A stretch of 64,000 bases of DNA from Hymenoscyphus infarciens (taxonomy: Eukaryota > Ascomycota > Leotiomycetes > Helotiales > Helotiaceae), in contig LLCB01000138.1 in NCBI GenBank assembly GCA_001414345.1, positions 78,031-142,030 on the forward strand. Reading direction: 5' to 3'. The notes under the pieces are model-generated. The model had not been told where the DNA came from. It searched no databases and was given only the letters and a program-made list of their open reading frames with translations. A program made the position numbers and the translations under genes. Each line of letters starts with the position of its first letter. The first letter of the stretch is position 1. This document shows, one piece after another, positions 33,739-44,213 of this stretch.

Positions 33739-34108
33739 TATTGACGAACTTTGCTGTTACTCTTCTCGCCTGACTTTTCAAATTTGATTATATAACGAAA
33801 CTTGGGTTGGCTCTGACCTAAGTTTCCGGAGGCTCGAAGTTTAGTTACTATTTGTTATTATCCTTGGTTGAAAGTCTCCAAAAATATAAGCACTATTACC
33901 TTTCATTTCAAACATCCTATTAGTGCCCAAAAACACTCTGTCACGTTTCTGAACAAAATTCAAAACGCCTAGCCACATTAGAACACTTGAGTGAGAGTTC
34001 CTTGCTATTAGTTGATGCTTTTAATTAAAGAAATACTTAGCGAATCTGATTCACACTAATTAAGCTTAAACATTAGATTTTAGTTTAAAACTACTCTAAA
34101 TAAGAGTA
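33739..34108. other. Spacer between two MITEs; no gene seen
   Basis: About 250 bp of normal composition (the rest of the sequence interrupted by the hAT MITE) is followed by AT-rich sequence. No reading frame or repeat was recognised. Confidence 0.35.
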
Positions 34109-34591
34109 TAGTAAGTTGCGAGTTATGCTTCCCTTTTAACGATTTTTTTTAAACTATACGTTTTTAGAAAAATTCTTATTTCCTAGACACTCTTTCCCTC
34201 TTTACTTAATAATAACGTAAGTTATTATATCTTTAAGAATAGCTAATAAGAGCTCTATACCTCCTTTCTTACTCTATAAATCTTTTAAGAAGAAAACAAA
34301 TACTTTTATATATATTTAAATTTTTATAAGGTCTTAGTAGAACTTTATAAGAGTATAAAAATCTTTCTTATAAAAGAGCAATTTACTATAATAAAGTTTA
34401 TTCTTATTATACTTACTTAGATATAGTAATAAAGAGAGAGGAGGTATAAGAATATATAGTAGTTCTTTCTAGCTAGGTCTTATAACTTAAAGAGTACTTT
34501 AGTTGTCTGTTTTTAAGAAGAGAAGAAAATTTTTAAAAACATATAGTTTATAAAATATCGTTAAAAGACAAGCTTAACTCGTAACTTACTA
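34109..34591. mobile_element. Tc1/pogo-like MITE (483 bp, TA target)
   Basis: The ends are TAGTAAGTTGCGAGTTA and, reverse-complemented, TAGTAAGTTACGAGTTA, with AACTATACG/CATATAGTT pairing further in. The flanks are TA on both sides (34107-34108 and 34592-34593). The right half recurs at 50280-50445. There is no coding capacity. Confidence 0.6.
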
Positions 34592-35557
34592 TAGTTTCAA
34601 ACTAGACTACTAATTACGTCTATACGTAGAATATAAGAATAGCTAAATAGATAACTCTCTTATTCTTCTCTTAATAACACTTTCTCCTACTAAATATAAA
34701 TCCGACTCTTATACTCTCTCTATCTCGTACTTTTCTTATTTTTTTATATCTATAAATCTCTAACTTTAAACTTTTCTCTCTTACTATTGAAGTTCTCTCT
34801 ACTCTCGAACTCCTTTCTATCTCTACTTCTAGCTTTTCTACTCTTTATAAATAAGATACTATTATCTCTCTTCTATATAATAGATATAAATAGGTTAAGC
34901 TATAGTTTATAAGATTTTGATTATAAATTAACTAAGAGCTCGCTTCTAAGAATATTTAAAGAGTTATTTACTTTTACTTAGTTACTTTTTCTCTCTTACT
35001 ATTTCTGTCTTACTTTCTTTTTCTCTTATATTCTATACTATCTTACTAAACCTAAGTACTAAGTACTAATACCACTCCACTTAATCTAAATAAATAAAGA
35101 AATAAATAACTAAAGAAGAACAAAAAATAAATAATAAAAACAAGCTAAAAAAAAGAGAAGATTAGAATTCTATAACTATCTACTCTACTCTTTTAAATAC
35201 TTAATCTAACTTTTCTAGTACCTTCTAATCTGTTTTAAAAAGGCTTCTAGCTAGAGTATATATACTCTATATAATCTCTTACTTCTTTCTTCCTCTTCTA
35301 CTATTATATTATTCTACTACTAAAATTAATTACGTAGAAAAAATATAGCGAAGAGTAGTAGTATAAAAGCAACCTATAAAACTCTAATATCTTATACCTA
35401 TATTCTATACTCTCACAAAAGCCTTTCAAAGTATCTAATAAACCTAACAAACCTCCTTATAAGTAAAAAAAAAAAAAAAAAAAAAAGTAGTAGCTTTGTC
35501 TACTTATATCTATATCTATATCTATATCTATTCCCTACCCTCTACCTCCACCTACTA
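34592..35557. repeat. RIP-degraded AT-rich sequence with poly-A and a TATATC run
   Basis: The start (34620-34680) resembles the terminal repeat of the element at 48726-49622 (ACGTAGAATATAAGAATAGC). A run of about 22 A at 35466-35487 and a TATATC run at 35505-35530 follow. No gene is seen. Confidence 0.4.
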
Positions 35558-36325
35558 GGGCGTCCTATATATACCAAAAGTCGGAAACGACGACTAAATC
35601 GTAAATCGTAAATCGTAAATTATAAAAGTTAATAGATATAGTAAATCTTAAATTATATTATCCTATTCTCTTGCTCTCTTGCTCTCTTACTCTCTTACTC
35701 TCTTGCTCTCTTACTCTCTTGCTCTCTTACTCTCTTACTCTCTTACTCTTCTATCTTATTCTTCTACCTAGGTATATATTACGTATACTAAGAGAGTATA
35801 AGAGAGAGTAGGAGAAGAATAAGAGTAAGGTAAGGGGGTAAGTAAAGTAGAGAGTAGGAGGTAGTAAACATTCTAGGGGAAGGTTTTTCCTAGCGTAGGT
35901 AAGAGGAGTTTAAAGTAAACATTCCCCCTACTCTTTCCCTCTTCCCCTCTTCCCTCTTCCCCTCTTCCCTCTTCCCCTCTTCCCTCTTCCCCTCTCCCCT
36001 CTTCTCTCTTCCTCTCTTTCTCTCTTATTTATTTAAAAATAATAGAAAGAATATAAGATAAGATTTAGGTAATAGAGATAGAGAATAAGGAGGCAATATT
36101 ACTACTATATATATAATACTCGTCTTCCTTCTCTATCCTCTATTTAGTTACTATAGTTAAGACTATCTATAGTGTCTAGTCTAGAGGAGGGGAGGGGTAA
36201 AGGAGGGAGAGAGAACTTAAATTTAAAAAATATATATTTATACTTATAAAAAGTAATACTTTATAATTTACGATTTGCGATTTACGATTTAGTCGTTTCC
36301 GACTTTTGGTACATACAGGATGCCG
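35558..36325. mobile_element. Mariner-like MITE, best-preserved copy (768 bp, TA target)
   Basis: The left terminus TA|GGGCGTCCTATATATACC and the right terminus, reverse-complemented TA|CGGCATCCTGTATGTACC, continue into a shared AAAAGTCGGAAACGAC and then repeated TAAATCG units (35590-35620 and 36260-36290). The core is made of imperfect CTCTTACTCTCTTGCT repeats (35660-35750) and CCCTCTTCC repeats (35935-36005). There is no coding capacity. The gene island resumes directly at its right end. Confidence 0.7.
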
Positions 36326-37384
36326 TACCTACCTAAAAAAACAAAAAAAAAACTATTCCACAAAACAACCAAGAGAGTACCCGCCACTCTCAACACCCCC
36401 ACGACCCACGATTATGGAAGAGGAACTCAGACCCCGAGATCTTCAAAGATGAACTGTGAGTATAGTATAGTATATAATACCTCCCCTTCACCACTAAGGA
36501 CTACAACCACAACCACCTTCACCACCGCGGACCACAAACACCGTCCCCTCTACATATTAGAGCTAAGCACTTCTACTCTTCACCTACTTAGTATCTTCAC
36601 CACCCTCGTCGGCCCAGTCCCCGTGTCGATTCTCAGCATCCCAAGCTCGGTCCTCACTTCTAATTCTCTGGAAACCCCTTTCGGAGAAATGATGAGCTTT
36701 GTTTGTTCCCTGATTCTCTGACCGAGGCTCGAACAATTAGAAAAACCAATCTTCCGACCCAATATTTTTCATTTCTCCGGAGAGGTTTGGGAGAATGGCA
36801 AAACCTCATTCTTAGCTCTCCGAAACCTGCCCGCAGAATGCTTTCAAATCAATACCTCAAACTATCCCAACCATTTCGCACAACCCTCCCTCCCCCTCTA
36901 AACTCATCTCCTCTCCCAACTTTCCTAACAAAACAAAGCTCACATCAAGGTCATATCAAGAAACCAAAATGAATAGTCACACACAATTGTATTTTTTACA
37001 TAAAATCCTACATCATACAAACCCATGTATCAAGAACCCATCTCCGCGTGTTTCCCCACGCACAAGAGAGGTTAGATACCACACTTCTCAGCACCGTTTT
37101 TAGTCTTCATCCCCCAAATCTCCCTCCAATGCAGCTGCACAAACTCCTTCTAGAAACTCCCTCGGGTTTGACAAACTCCAGAAACAAGCAAGTCCATAAA
37201 ACACCCCAGTGAACCCCTCGAAGAGCCACTCAACACCATAAACACCCCTCCCATAAATCAAAGCACAAAAAAGCAAAGTTGAAAAATCAAAAGCAAGAAA
37301 AGGAAAAGCAAAAACACGCCACCCCCACCACCACCACCTCCACCCCACCCCCATGATCCCCAGCGAACCTCAACACCCCCTCAT
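36326..37384. other. 3' flank of the helicase gene; no gene seen
   Basis: C-rich plus-strand sequence with short open frames (36320-36721 is Thr/Ser-rich). None has a recognisable domain. It includes the 3' UTR of the minus-strand helicase. Confidence 0.4.
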
Positions 37385-40300
37385 CTAAAACAAAAGATCA
37401 AGCAAATCCTGAGTATATCCTCCTCCGCCACCACGTCCACTTACATCACCAGCTCCCTTAATTTCATCACCAATTGAGGTCAACGGTTGACAAAGAGTCT
37501 CGCTCAACTCCTCAACAGCATTGGCCTCAACACGCGGGGGCGCAGAAGCCGGAGTAAATCCCACCACAGCAGAAGGTGCAACAGCCGCAACATTAAGACT
37601 AGGTGTAACCTCTAAACGAGTAAAAGCGGAGGGAAGATCATCGGTGATGACCGAAAATCTGGTGGTGCTGTTGCCGTTCGCGTTTGAAAGGGCATGAGTA
37701 TTGGTATTGGCAGTACCATTGGAAATGTAATTGGTAGCAGTACCGTTGGGGTTTGTATTGCCATTAGAAGCGCCGTTCGGGTTGCCGGTGGCAGTGAAAT
37801 TGATAATGGCATGTCCGTTTCCATTGCTACCAATGTTGGTGACAGATTTGGTAGCAGACTTTCGTGGAGGCGAAGCCGAATACAAATCCTCCTCCTCGGG
37901 CTGTATGGCCGGAACTGACGTATTCTCCTTCTTCTCTGGGATCGAAATCGGTGCAGGCTTGTCCGTCTTCTTACCCAACACCGGAAACCCACCCTCATCC
38001 TTTCCAGCCTTAACAAAGTTCGTCGGTGCAAGAATAGTCTCAACAGCACGCTTCTTGAAACGTGAACCATCCTCATTGACCCCAACCTCGGCGAACGTAT
38101 CCTTGAAAGTATATTGAGCAGGTGGAACCTGATCTTTAGCCTTAACAACAACATTAGGACCAACAACACTATGAGCAGCCGCCAAGTCCTGCCACTTCTT
38201 GACACCAGCCTCCACGTCCACCGGTCGCGGGATTGTAGATCCAGATGAAGTAGTTGGTCGAGAAGTAGCCCCATCATTCCGAATATCGCGAGTTCCACGT
38301 CCACGTCCACGTCCACGCCCACGTCCACGCCCACGTCCTCCACTGCGACCTCCCCGACCATTCCGAACCGGAGTAGGGTTAAGAGGCTCCTCCTCCTCCA
38401 ACCAAGGAAGATCAAGATCCGGCATTGCCATATCCACAGCCTCCATCTCGTCCGTAAATCTGACCTGGCATTCGTCGCATCGACAGCCTCCTCCACACGT
38501 TGAACTGCAGCCGTGACCGCAAGGGAGTTGCTTTGGACATGCCGCAAGGCATCTGATTGATTCATGCGAAAAGGGGTGGCAATTGAGTCGACAAGGATGG
38601 CCGCAATCCATGATGCTTGGACATTTCTCGCGACAACCTCCTGCCAGGACGGCCCAATCCTGAGCGTCCTGGATATGAATCGTCTTCTTGTGGTTTGTGC
38701 AAGTGACTGGGAGGCCTTGATTGAGGTCGAATTGTTTGTGATCTGCCATGTACTGGATTAACGGCGACCAGAGGGGTTCGCGGCCTAGTGACGATTCATT
38801 TGTCTCCGGAGAGGCCAAAGTGAGGGCGTTTCCGAAAAGGTAAAAACCGCAACGTGCTCTTGACAATGCAACGACGACTCGGTTTTTGTTTTCGAGAAAC
38901 CCAATGCTGTTCCAATTGTTGCTTCGGACCAAGGAGAGTAGAATAACATCGTTTTCCTCGCCCTGGAAACTGTCGACTGTGAAGCAATTGAAATATGAGG
39001 TCGACTGCAAGGCAGGATGCCTCTTCAACTCCTGAAGAATGGTCTTTCTTTGGCCATTATAAAACTAGATATTGTGTTAGAGTGATAAGGTTTTAAGAGG
39101 GATTGGGTAAAACATACTGTCAAAACAGTGATCTTCCCAGGAGGTACTCCATTGAGTGTAAGGTGAACATAGTGACCAACGACCATCTCAGCTTCGTCGA
39201 GATTGTATTTGCTATTATCGGCATTGACGGCTTCTGGCCAAGTATGTTGAAAGAAATAACAGTTTCTCCCACCCATACCTGGAACTGGAGGACGATTTGC
39301 AACATCCTTGACGGATTCGTGATCGTAGAGGTCCTGGTAAAATGGGTTGGGCTCAACGCACAGAAGCTTCCGGATTTCAGGAATCATTCTACGTTGCTTG
39401 TTCAACATGACATAAGGAATCTTGTTATTCACAAGACTATTATTTATGTTAGCTGCAAAGATAATGAGCGGGGTTTTTGGCGGGTTGTTACTTACCGCTC
39501 AAACATCGAGACATTCATATTATATGGTGCAGTGCCAAGAGAAGCAATATTGCAGTTGGCCTGAAGTTGTTTATGATCTCCTACAAGGATTAGTTGTTGC
39601 AGACTATCAACCATGCCGGCGATGACAGTGCCCTCAAGCGTCTCGGCTGCTTCTTCAATCAATATCGTCCTGGGGTGAAGGGCGGCAATGAGACCTCGGT
39701 ACTTGGAGAGGCCAGTGGTCGTGCATCCAATCAACTTGATACCAATAGCGTTGATAAGTGAAATGTTTGCAGACCACTATATTCAAATTAGCTAGGTCCA
39801 ATGGAATCATTGAGAAGATGAACCAACCTTGGCGAGACGAAGATCATCGATTGCCGCGCGATACTTTGCAAGTTGAGCTCTCAGCTCCTTCTTAATCTTG
39901 GCATCAAGCTTCTTCAACCAGTATCTGTAGACGTCGCCTCGTCTGGCTGCTTGGATGGTGTGCAAGCTTTTGTGCGATGCAAGAAGTTTCTTGACTTCTC
40001 GATCCTCCCTGCTAAGAATTAGTTTTGTGCTTTACTGCCAAGGATATTCCCCGAGGCTTTGACCCCTCTCTACAGGATTCGATGAAAAAAGGACGATGCC
40101 AAAAGGTACTTACATCCCAGAACATCTTCCATTTCTTACTCGGGCAAAACCGATCCAAGTACCTGTCAAGGCTTCCCGCTCGAGCTCTTCGCGACTCAAA
40201 GCACCAGCAGCTCCAGCAGATGCTTCCGCTTCGAGAGCTGCAAGGTGCTCTTGCTGGATCTCCCCGTCTTCGAGGACGAGATTTGGGTTGATCGGAGGGG

Positions 40301-42068
40301 TCCTAGGGATGCATTCCAATGTATCGACAGGCAACCCTGGAGAGAAATGTCAGTTGATTTTATTAAATATCAAACCGATAAAATTACTCACAATTTTCAA
40401 ACGCATCCCCGCCAGTATTCTCCCCATCCCAATCGTCGTCCGAGAGGGAGTCGTGGTGTTTTTGCGAGACAATACTATGCTTCAAGAGCGTACCTATGTC
40501 TACGATATCTCGAGTCAGGGGAAACATGAGCTCTTGGATGATGGCAACAAGGTTTTTAACCTTGTTCTCCGCCAATCTTTTTGCGCCCCAGCCGCCCGCT
40601 GATTTGGCTTTTTCGTGGTTGCGTAACTCGTACATGGTACGCTTGCGGATTTGTTCATTTTCCTTACTGCTCCTACCACCGAGTCGTACGATTTCTGGCT
40701 CAAATTTGAGAACGTGATTCAGTAACTGATCCAGGGCGTGATTGGTTTGAGCAGAAACGATGATCGGTGGGTCGTCTTCCTGCCAATTGGCCAGGAGAAC
40801 TTTCAAAGCACCCACAGAGACAAAGGTCTTGCCGGTACCCGGTGGTCCTTGAATGATTGAAATCTTCTTCGTCAACATGTTTTCGAGGGCTCTAATCTGC
40901 GACGAGTCCATCCCAGACTCGGGGATCTTAGGAAAATCTGCCAGGATGTCGATATGTTCTAAACTTTCTTCCAGAGTCATGTCCTCATCAACAAAACGCT
41001 GTGAGTCTACTTCGGGTAGTAACAGTGAGGCAAAGTTATAGAAAGATTGGTCAGCTACGTATTGAGGCTCAGAAACCTCAGTGTCGAGGTGAGCGAGATG
41101 TTGGGCAAGAGAGAATCTATCGATATTAATTCCGCGAACGGCAACTGTCAGGCGAACATGTCTCCGAGGAACTACTTACTTTTCCGTCATCAACTTCTGC
41201 ATTGCTTCCAACATGCCACGAGAAGCTTCAAAGTAACTGCCGTGTGCTTCGATCATAACATATTCTAAAAACGCATCAGTACTGTGTCGGGTATCGTGGG
41301 GCAGGGAAGAACACTGACCGATGGCAGGGTCAAAAACAACATCTCTATCCTCCGCAAAGAAGATATCAACCTGTGGAGGGTTTTGGTCCAGACCTCCCGG
41401 GATTGGGCGAGCAGCGACGACGGCCACTTTGCAAATTGACTGAAAGTTGTCCTTTTGGGGAGATATCGCTATAAGACTACCGTGGATAAGTCGCTTGGAT
41501 TGCTCCCACCTAATTCGTTTGCCAGCACGCTCGTTCGAAAATTCAACACGGAATGCTGCTCCCATCGAGCTCAGCTGAATACCTTTGATCGTAACCTAGA
41601 ATGATTGGTCAGAATAGTAGATCAGGGACAGTGCAACGTGACATGTTGTGGGTTGGGACTTACATGCGTATATATGGAAGTAGTCTGATCCTCCATCATG
41701 GAAGGCTTGAGTTTGTACGACATGACTGCGTTACGCAGGGGAGCAATTGCATCTTCCCGAAGGATTTTGTAGTGGGCAGATACGTAGTCGAGCTTGGATG
41801 GCCAAGGACCGTCAATGATGTTGTGTGGCAGGTCAGGGTGGGAGTATTCTGGCTCGCGTTGGTAATCGTTCCATTTGAGATCCCGGACAAAACGGCTATC
41901 TGGGCGGAGGGGGTCATGGTCACGGTTGATTTCATCCTTGGTAGGAACTTCGGGGAGATTTCGCCAGTCCTCCGGATACTCGACGTTACGCCAAGGCTTC
42001 TTAATGTGATCGTGAAGGATCTTTTCGCTGTCGTGCCAGTCGAAGGTGGTAGAATTAGACTCTGCCAT
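37385..42068 (-). CDS. NF-X1 zinc-finger SF1 helicase, Hrr1/SAD-3/ZNFX1-like, 9 exons, ~1391 aa
   Basis: Exons are 42068-41664, 41595-41319, 41264-41180, 41116-40392, 40336-40114, 40008-39828, 39776-39496, 39436-39118 and 39064-37385, with frames and splice signals consistent throughout. Helicase motifs appear in order: GPPGTGKT (about 346-353), ILIEEAAE (about 670-677), LVGDHKQL, ITVLTFYNGQRK at the exon 8/9 join, VDSFQGEENDVI and VALSRARCGFY. An NF-X1-type cysteine cluster (CGHPCRLNCHPFSHESIRC) follows near 986, then an RG-rich tract near 1067-1090 and a low-complexity Asn/Gly/Thr tail. Known relatives are fission yeast Hrr1, in the RNA-directed RNA polymerase complex, Neurospora SAD-3, in meiotic silencing, and animal ZNFX1; a silencing role here is inferred. 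The ATG at 42068 is chosen because the ATG at 42095 falls in a likely 5' UTR intron (donor GTAAGTGAATCC, branch GCTAAC). Confidence 0.88.
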
Positions 42069-42078
42069 AACTGCGATT

Positions 42079-42183
42079 CTACTACCGGTTAGCATGGAGT
42101 CGGGGGAGACGCGTGTTGAATGCCGGGTGAGCCCAAGGGAAGATTGACGGAATTTTGAATATAGGCACAGGATTCACTTACTT
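42079..42183 (-). other. Probable 5' UTR intron of the helicase gene
   Basis: On the minus strand the donor GTAAGTGAATCC, the branch site TGCTAACC and the acceptor GGTAGTAG end 11 bases before the ATG at 42068. The ATG at 42095 would lie inside the intron. Confidence 0.45.
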
Positions 42184-42945
42184 GAGTGGTTGGGGGGGTG
42201 TGGACAACTTCTAGAAGTCCAGAGACGATGAGAGGAGTACTATGCTATGGGCCGCCGATGTCGTGCAAGTGAAACTGTCAATGACTTTTCTATACGAAAG
42301 CCTTCAGGTCCTCGCGCTGGTTGGAAGCAGATGCGAGGGGTACCAGGCCGCCGGACCTAGACGATATCAGCAAGGCAGAGCAACAAACAAACACATGCAT
42401 TGAATGGATAGAGAAACAAGCCGGAGAGATGAGGCTTAAGGAGAAGGTTCAGACTGCCACGCAAGGTATCGTGGCTCGATCTGAATTGAGGGATGGTGGT
42501 GTTGATGGCTTGCTTACCAGAAACCTAAGCTGCGAGGGAGCAAGAACCTCACCCACGGCGGCACGACCGAACCGAGAGCGATCGGGCGGCAAGAAGTGCG
42601 CAGACGCTGCGAGTGCAAAGAGGATGGATGTGCAAGACTGCAGGATCAAGTAAATAGAAAGAGGTTGAGATTGAGGTTTCGAGTCGAGGTACGAATTGCA
42701 ATGCAACTGGTATCGTGAGGTCGAGGTCGGGTGGTGTAGAGAGGAGCCGGTGGTTCCTGCCCCAAAGGGGAAAGTCTAAAGAGAAAGAGCGTGCCCACCC
42801 ACAGCCGCCGCCTGATTGGTCAATGGCCAGCACCAACCAGGGCAGCTGCAACTTGAAATGGAGAAACGGACAGTGCAACACAGTGCAAGCCGATTATGTG
42901 TGCAAGCTCGACACCCTCAACAATGACTATGGCTGGCGATTGCGC

Positions 42946-42981
42946 GCTATTGCTATTGCTATTGCTATTGCTATTGCTATT
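42946..42981 (+). repeat. ATTGCT hexanucleotide microsatellite
   Basis: About six perfect units of ATTGCT/GCTATT lie in the spacer between the helicase and spt8. Confidence 0.85.
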
Positions 42982-43125
42982 CGCCGTCTTTCGTTGCGCT
43001 GGCAGATTGTTTGAGCATCGAGAATTGGTATGCAGTTCTTTGAGGTGTTGAGGTGTATGAGAAGGAGCGAAAGTTTGACTTGAGGAAGAGATGATTGAAG
43101 AGAAGAGGGAAATCGGGGGAAAACG

Positions 43126-43206
43126 AGGAGAAGTATGAAGAGGAGTATGAAGAGAAGTATGAAGAGAAGTATGAAGAGATGTATGAAGAGATGTATGAAG
43201 AGAAGG
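43126..43206 (+). repeat. 12-bp GAAGAGAAGTAT minisatellite
   Basis: About six imperfect units, alternating GAAGAGAAGTAT and GAAGAGATGTAT. It lies in the probable 5' flank of spt8. Confidence 0.8.
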
Positions 43207-44213
43207 AGATTATCAGCAAACATTCTGCCACCAAGAAAAGGAAAAAAGCGGGTCGTCGCATGGCTCCTTCCCATGCAATCTGCAATCTGCAATCAACCCA
43301 TCCATCCCATCCACATCCAGCCTCTCCAGTGAGATGGTCAAGGTAGCGGCATCCAAATAGCCAAATAGCCAAATAGCTTACCAGCAGGTCGCCTTGCAAA
43401 CGCAGACGAGGCCTCCCAGGTTCTGGCCTTCTGTCCTTGTTTCCCTTGGTGGGAGTGTTTCTATCCGCTTTGGAGAAAGAGATACCTATTGCGAGGAAGG
43501 AATGACCCTCGTCTAGGGCTGGAATGCATACATGCACACCCTTCTCCTTCTACCGCATACATGAGGCCATCTCCAGCTAGGAACTGGCATCTATGGTCGC
43601 AAGAGAGGCGTCCACGGGATGCCATTTCCAAAGTTGGGAGGCTTTGAAGTTGAACCTGGAACCCACGAGGGGGTGCAAGAGGGAAGAGGATCCTCAATCA
43701 GCATCAACTCTGCATTCAGCCTCCGGAACTCTGATGTGCTTCCATCGTGGCTTGGAGGCTATTCAGATCATAGAAAAGGCGCGTTGCAGCCAGTCTGGAG
43801 AGGATACCAGTCTTCTGAGAAGATGTGAAGGGAGGATTGAGAGTTGAGAGGAGGTTGAGGTGGTTGTTCTCATTATTTCAGTGGAACCGAAGTCGGGCCA
43901 TGGATCAATAATAATCCGATTTTAGTGGATGATGGACATGTGGGGTGGATTCTTGAAGCTCTGGGCTGGGCTCTTCTGGATAGCCTCACTACATGCGAAA
44001 TACATTTGCCGCACTTCCTCCTACGACCATCGGCTGTTCTTGAATTCCAGAAAATCAATTCACAAGCTGAAACCTACAGCGACAATCACCAATTTCCACA
44101 AAGAACCTACAGGAAAGCTTAACATTGGCACCATCCTCGGCAGCCAAAGGGCACTTTCTTCCGCATCCCTACCCGCCTTGGAAGATGTAAAATCCCGAGC
44201 AAACACTTCAAAA

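Larger units (their letters stand above)
42069..44213. other. Divergent promoter region of the helicase and spt8, with two microsatellites
   Basis: No coding gene is seen. A likely 5' UTR intron of the helicase spans about 42079-42183. A six-base ATTGCT repeat runs 42946-42981 and a 12-base GAAGAGAAGTAT repeat about 43126-43206; both create open frames on both strands that I read as repeat artefacts. Confidence 0.5.

Noticed and set aside
35660..36005. CRISPR-like regular repeats
   Set aside because: The units are contiguous CT-rich microsatellites in a fungal MITE core, without spacers.
36320..36971. Plus-strand frames next to the MITE as a gene
   Set aside because: The first starts at the very end of the MITE and runs through poly-A and ACC-rich sequence; no domain and no start context.
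42321..43537. Several 80-190 codon frames in the helicase/spt8 spacer
   Set aside because: They are created by the ATTGCT and GAAGAGAAGTAT repeats, whose units are multiples of three and stay open in several frames on both strands.
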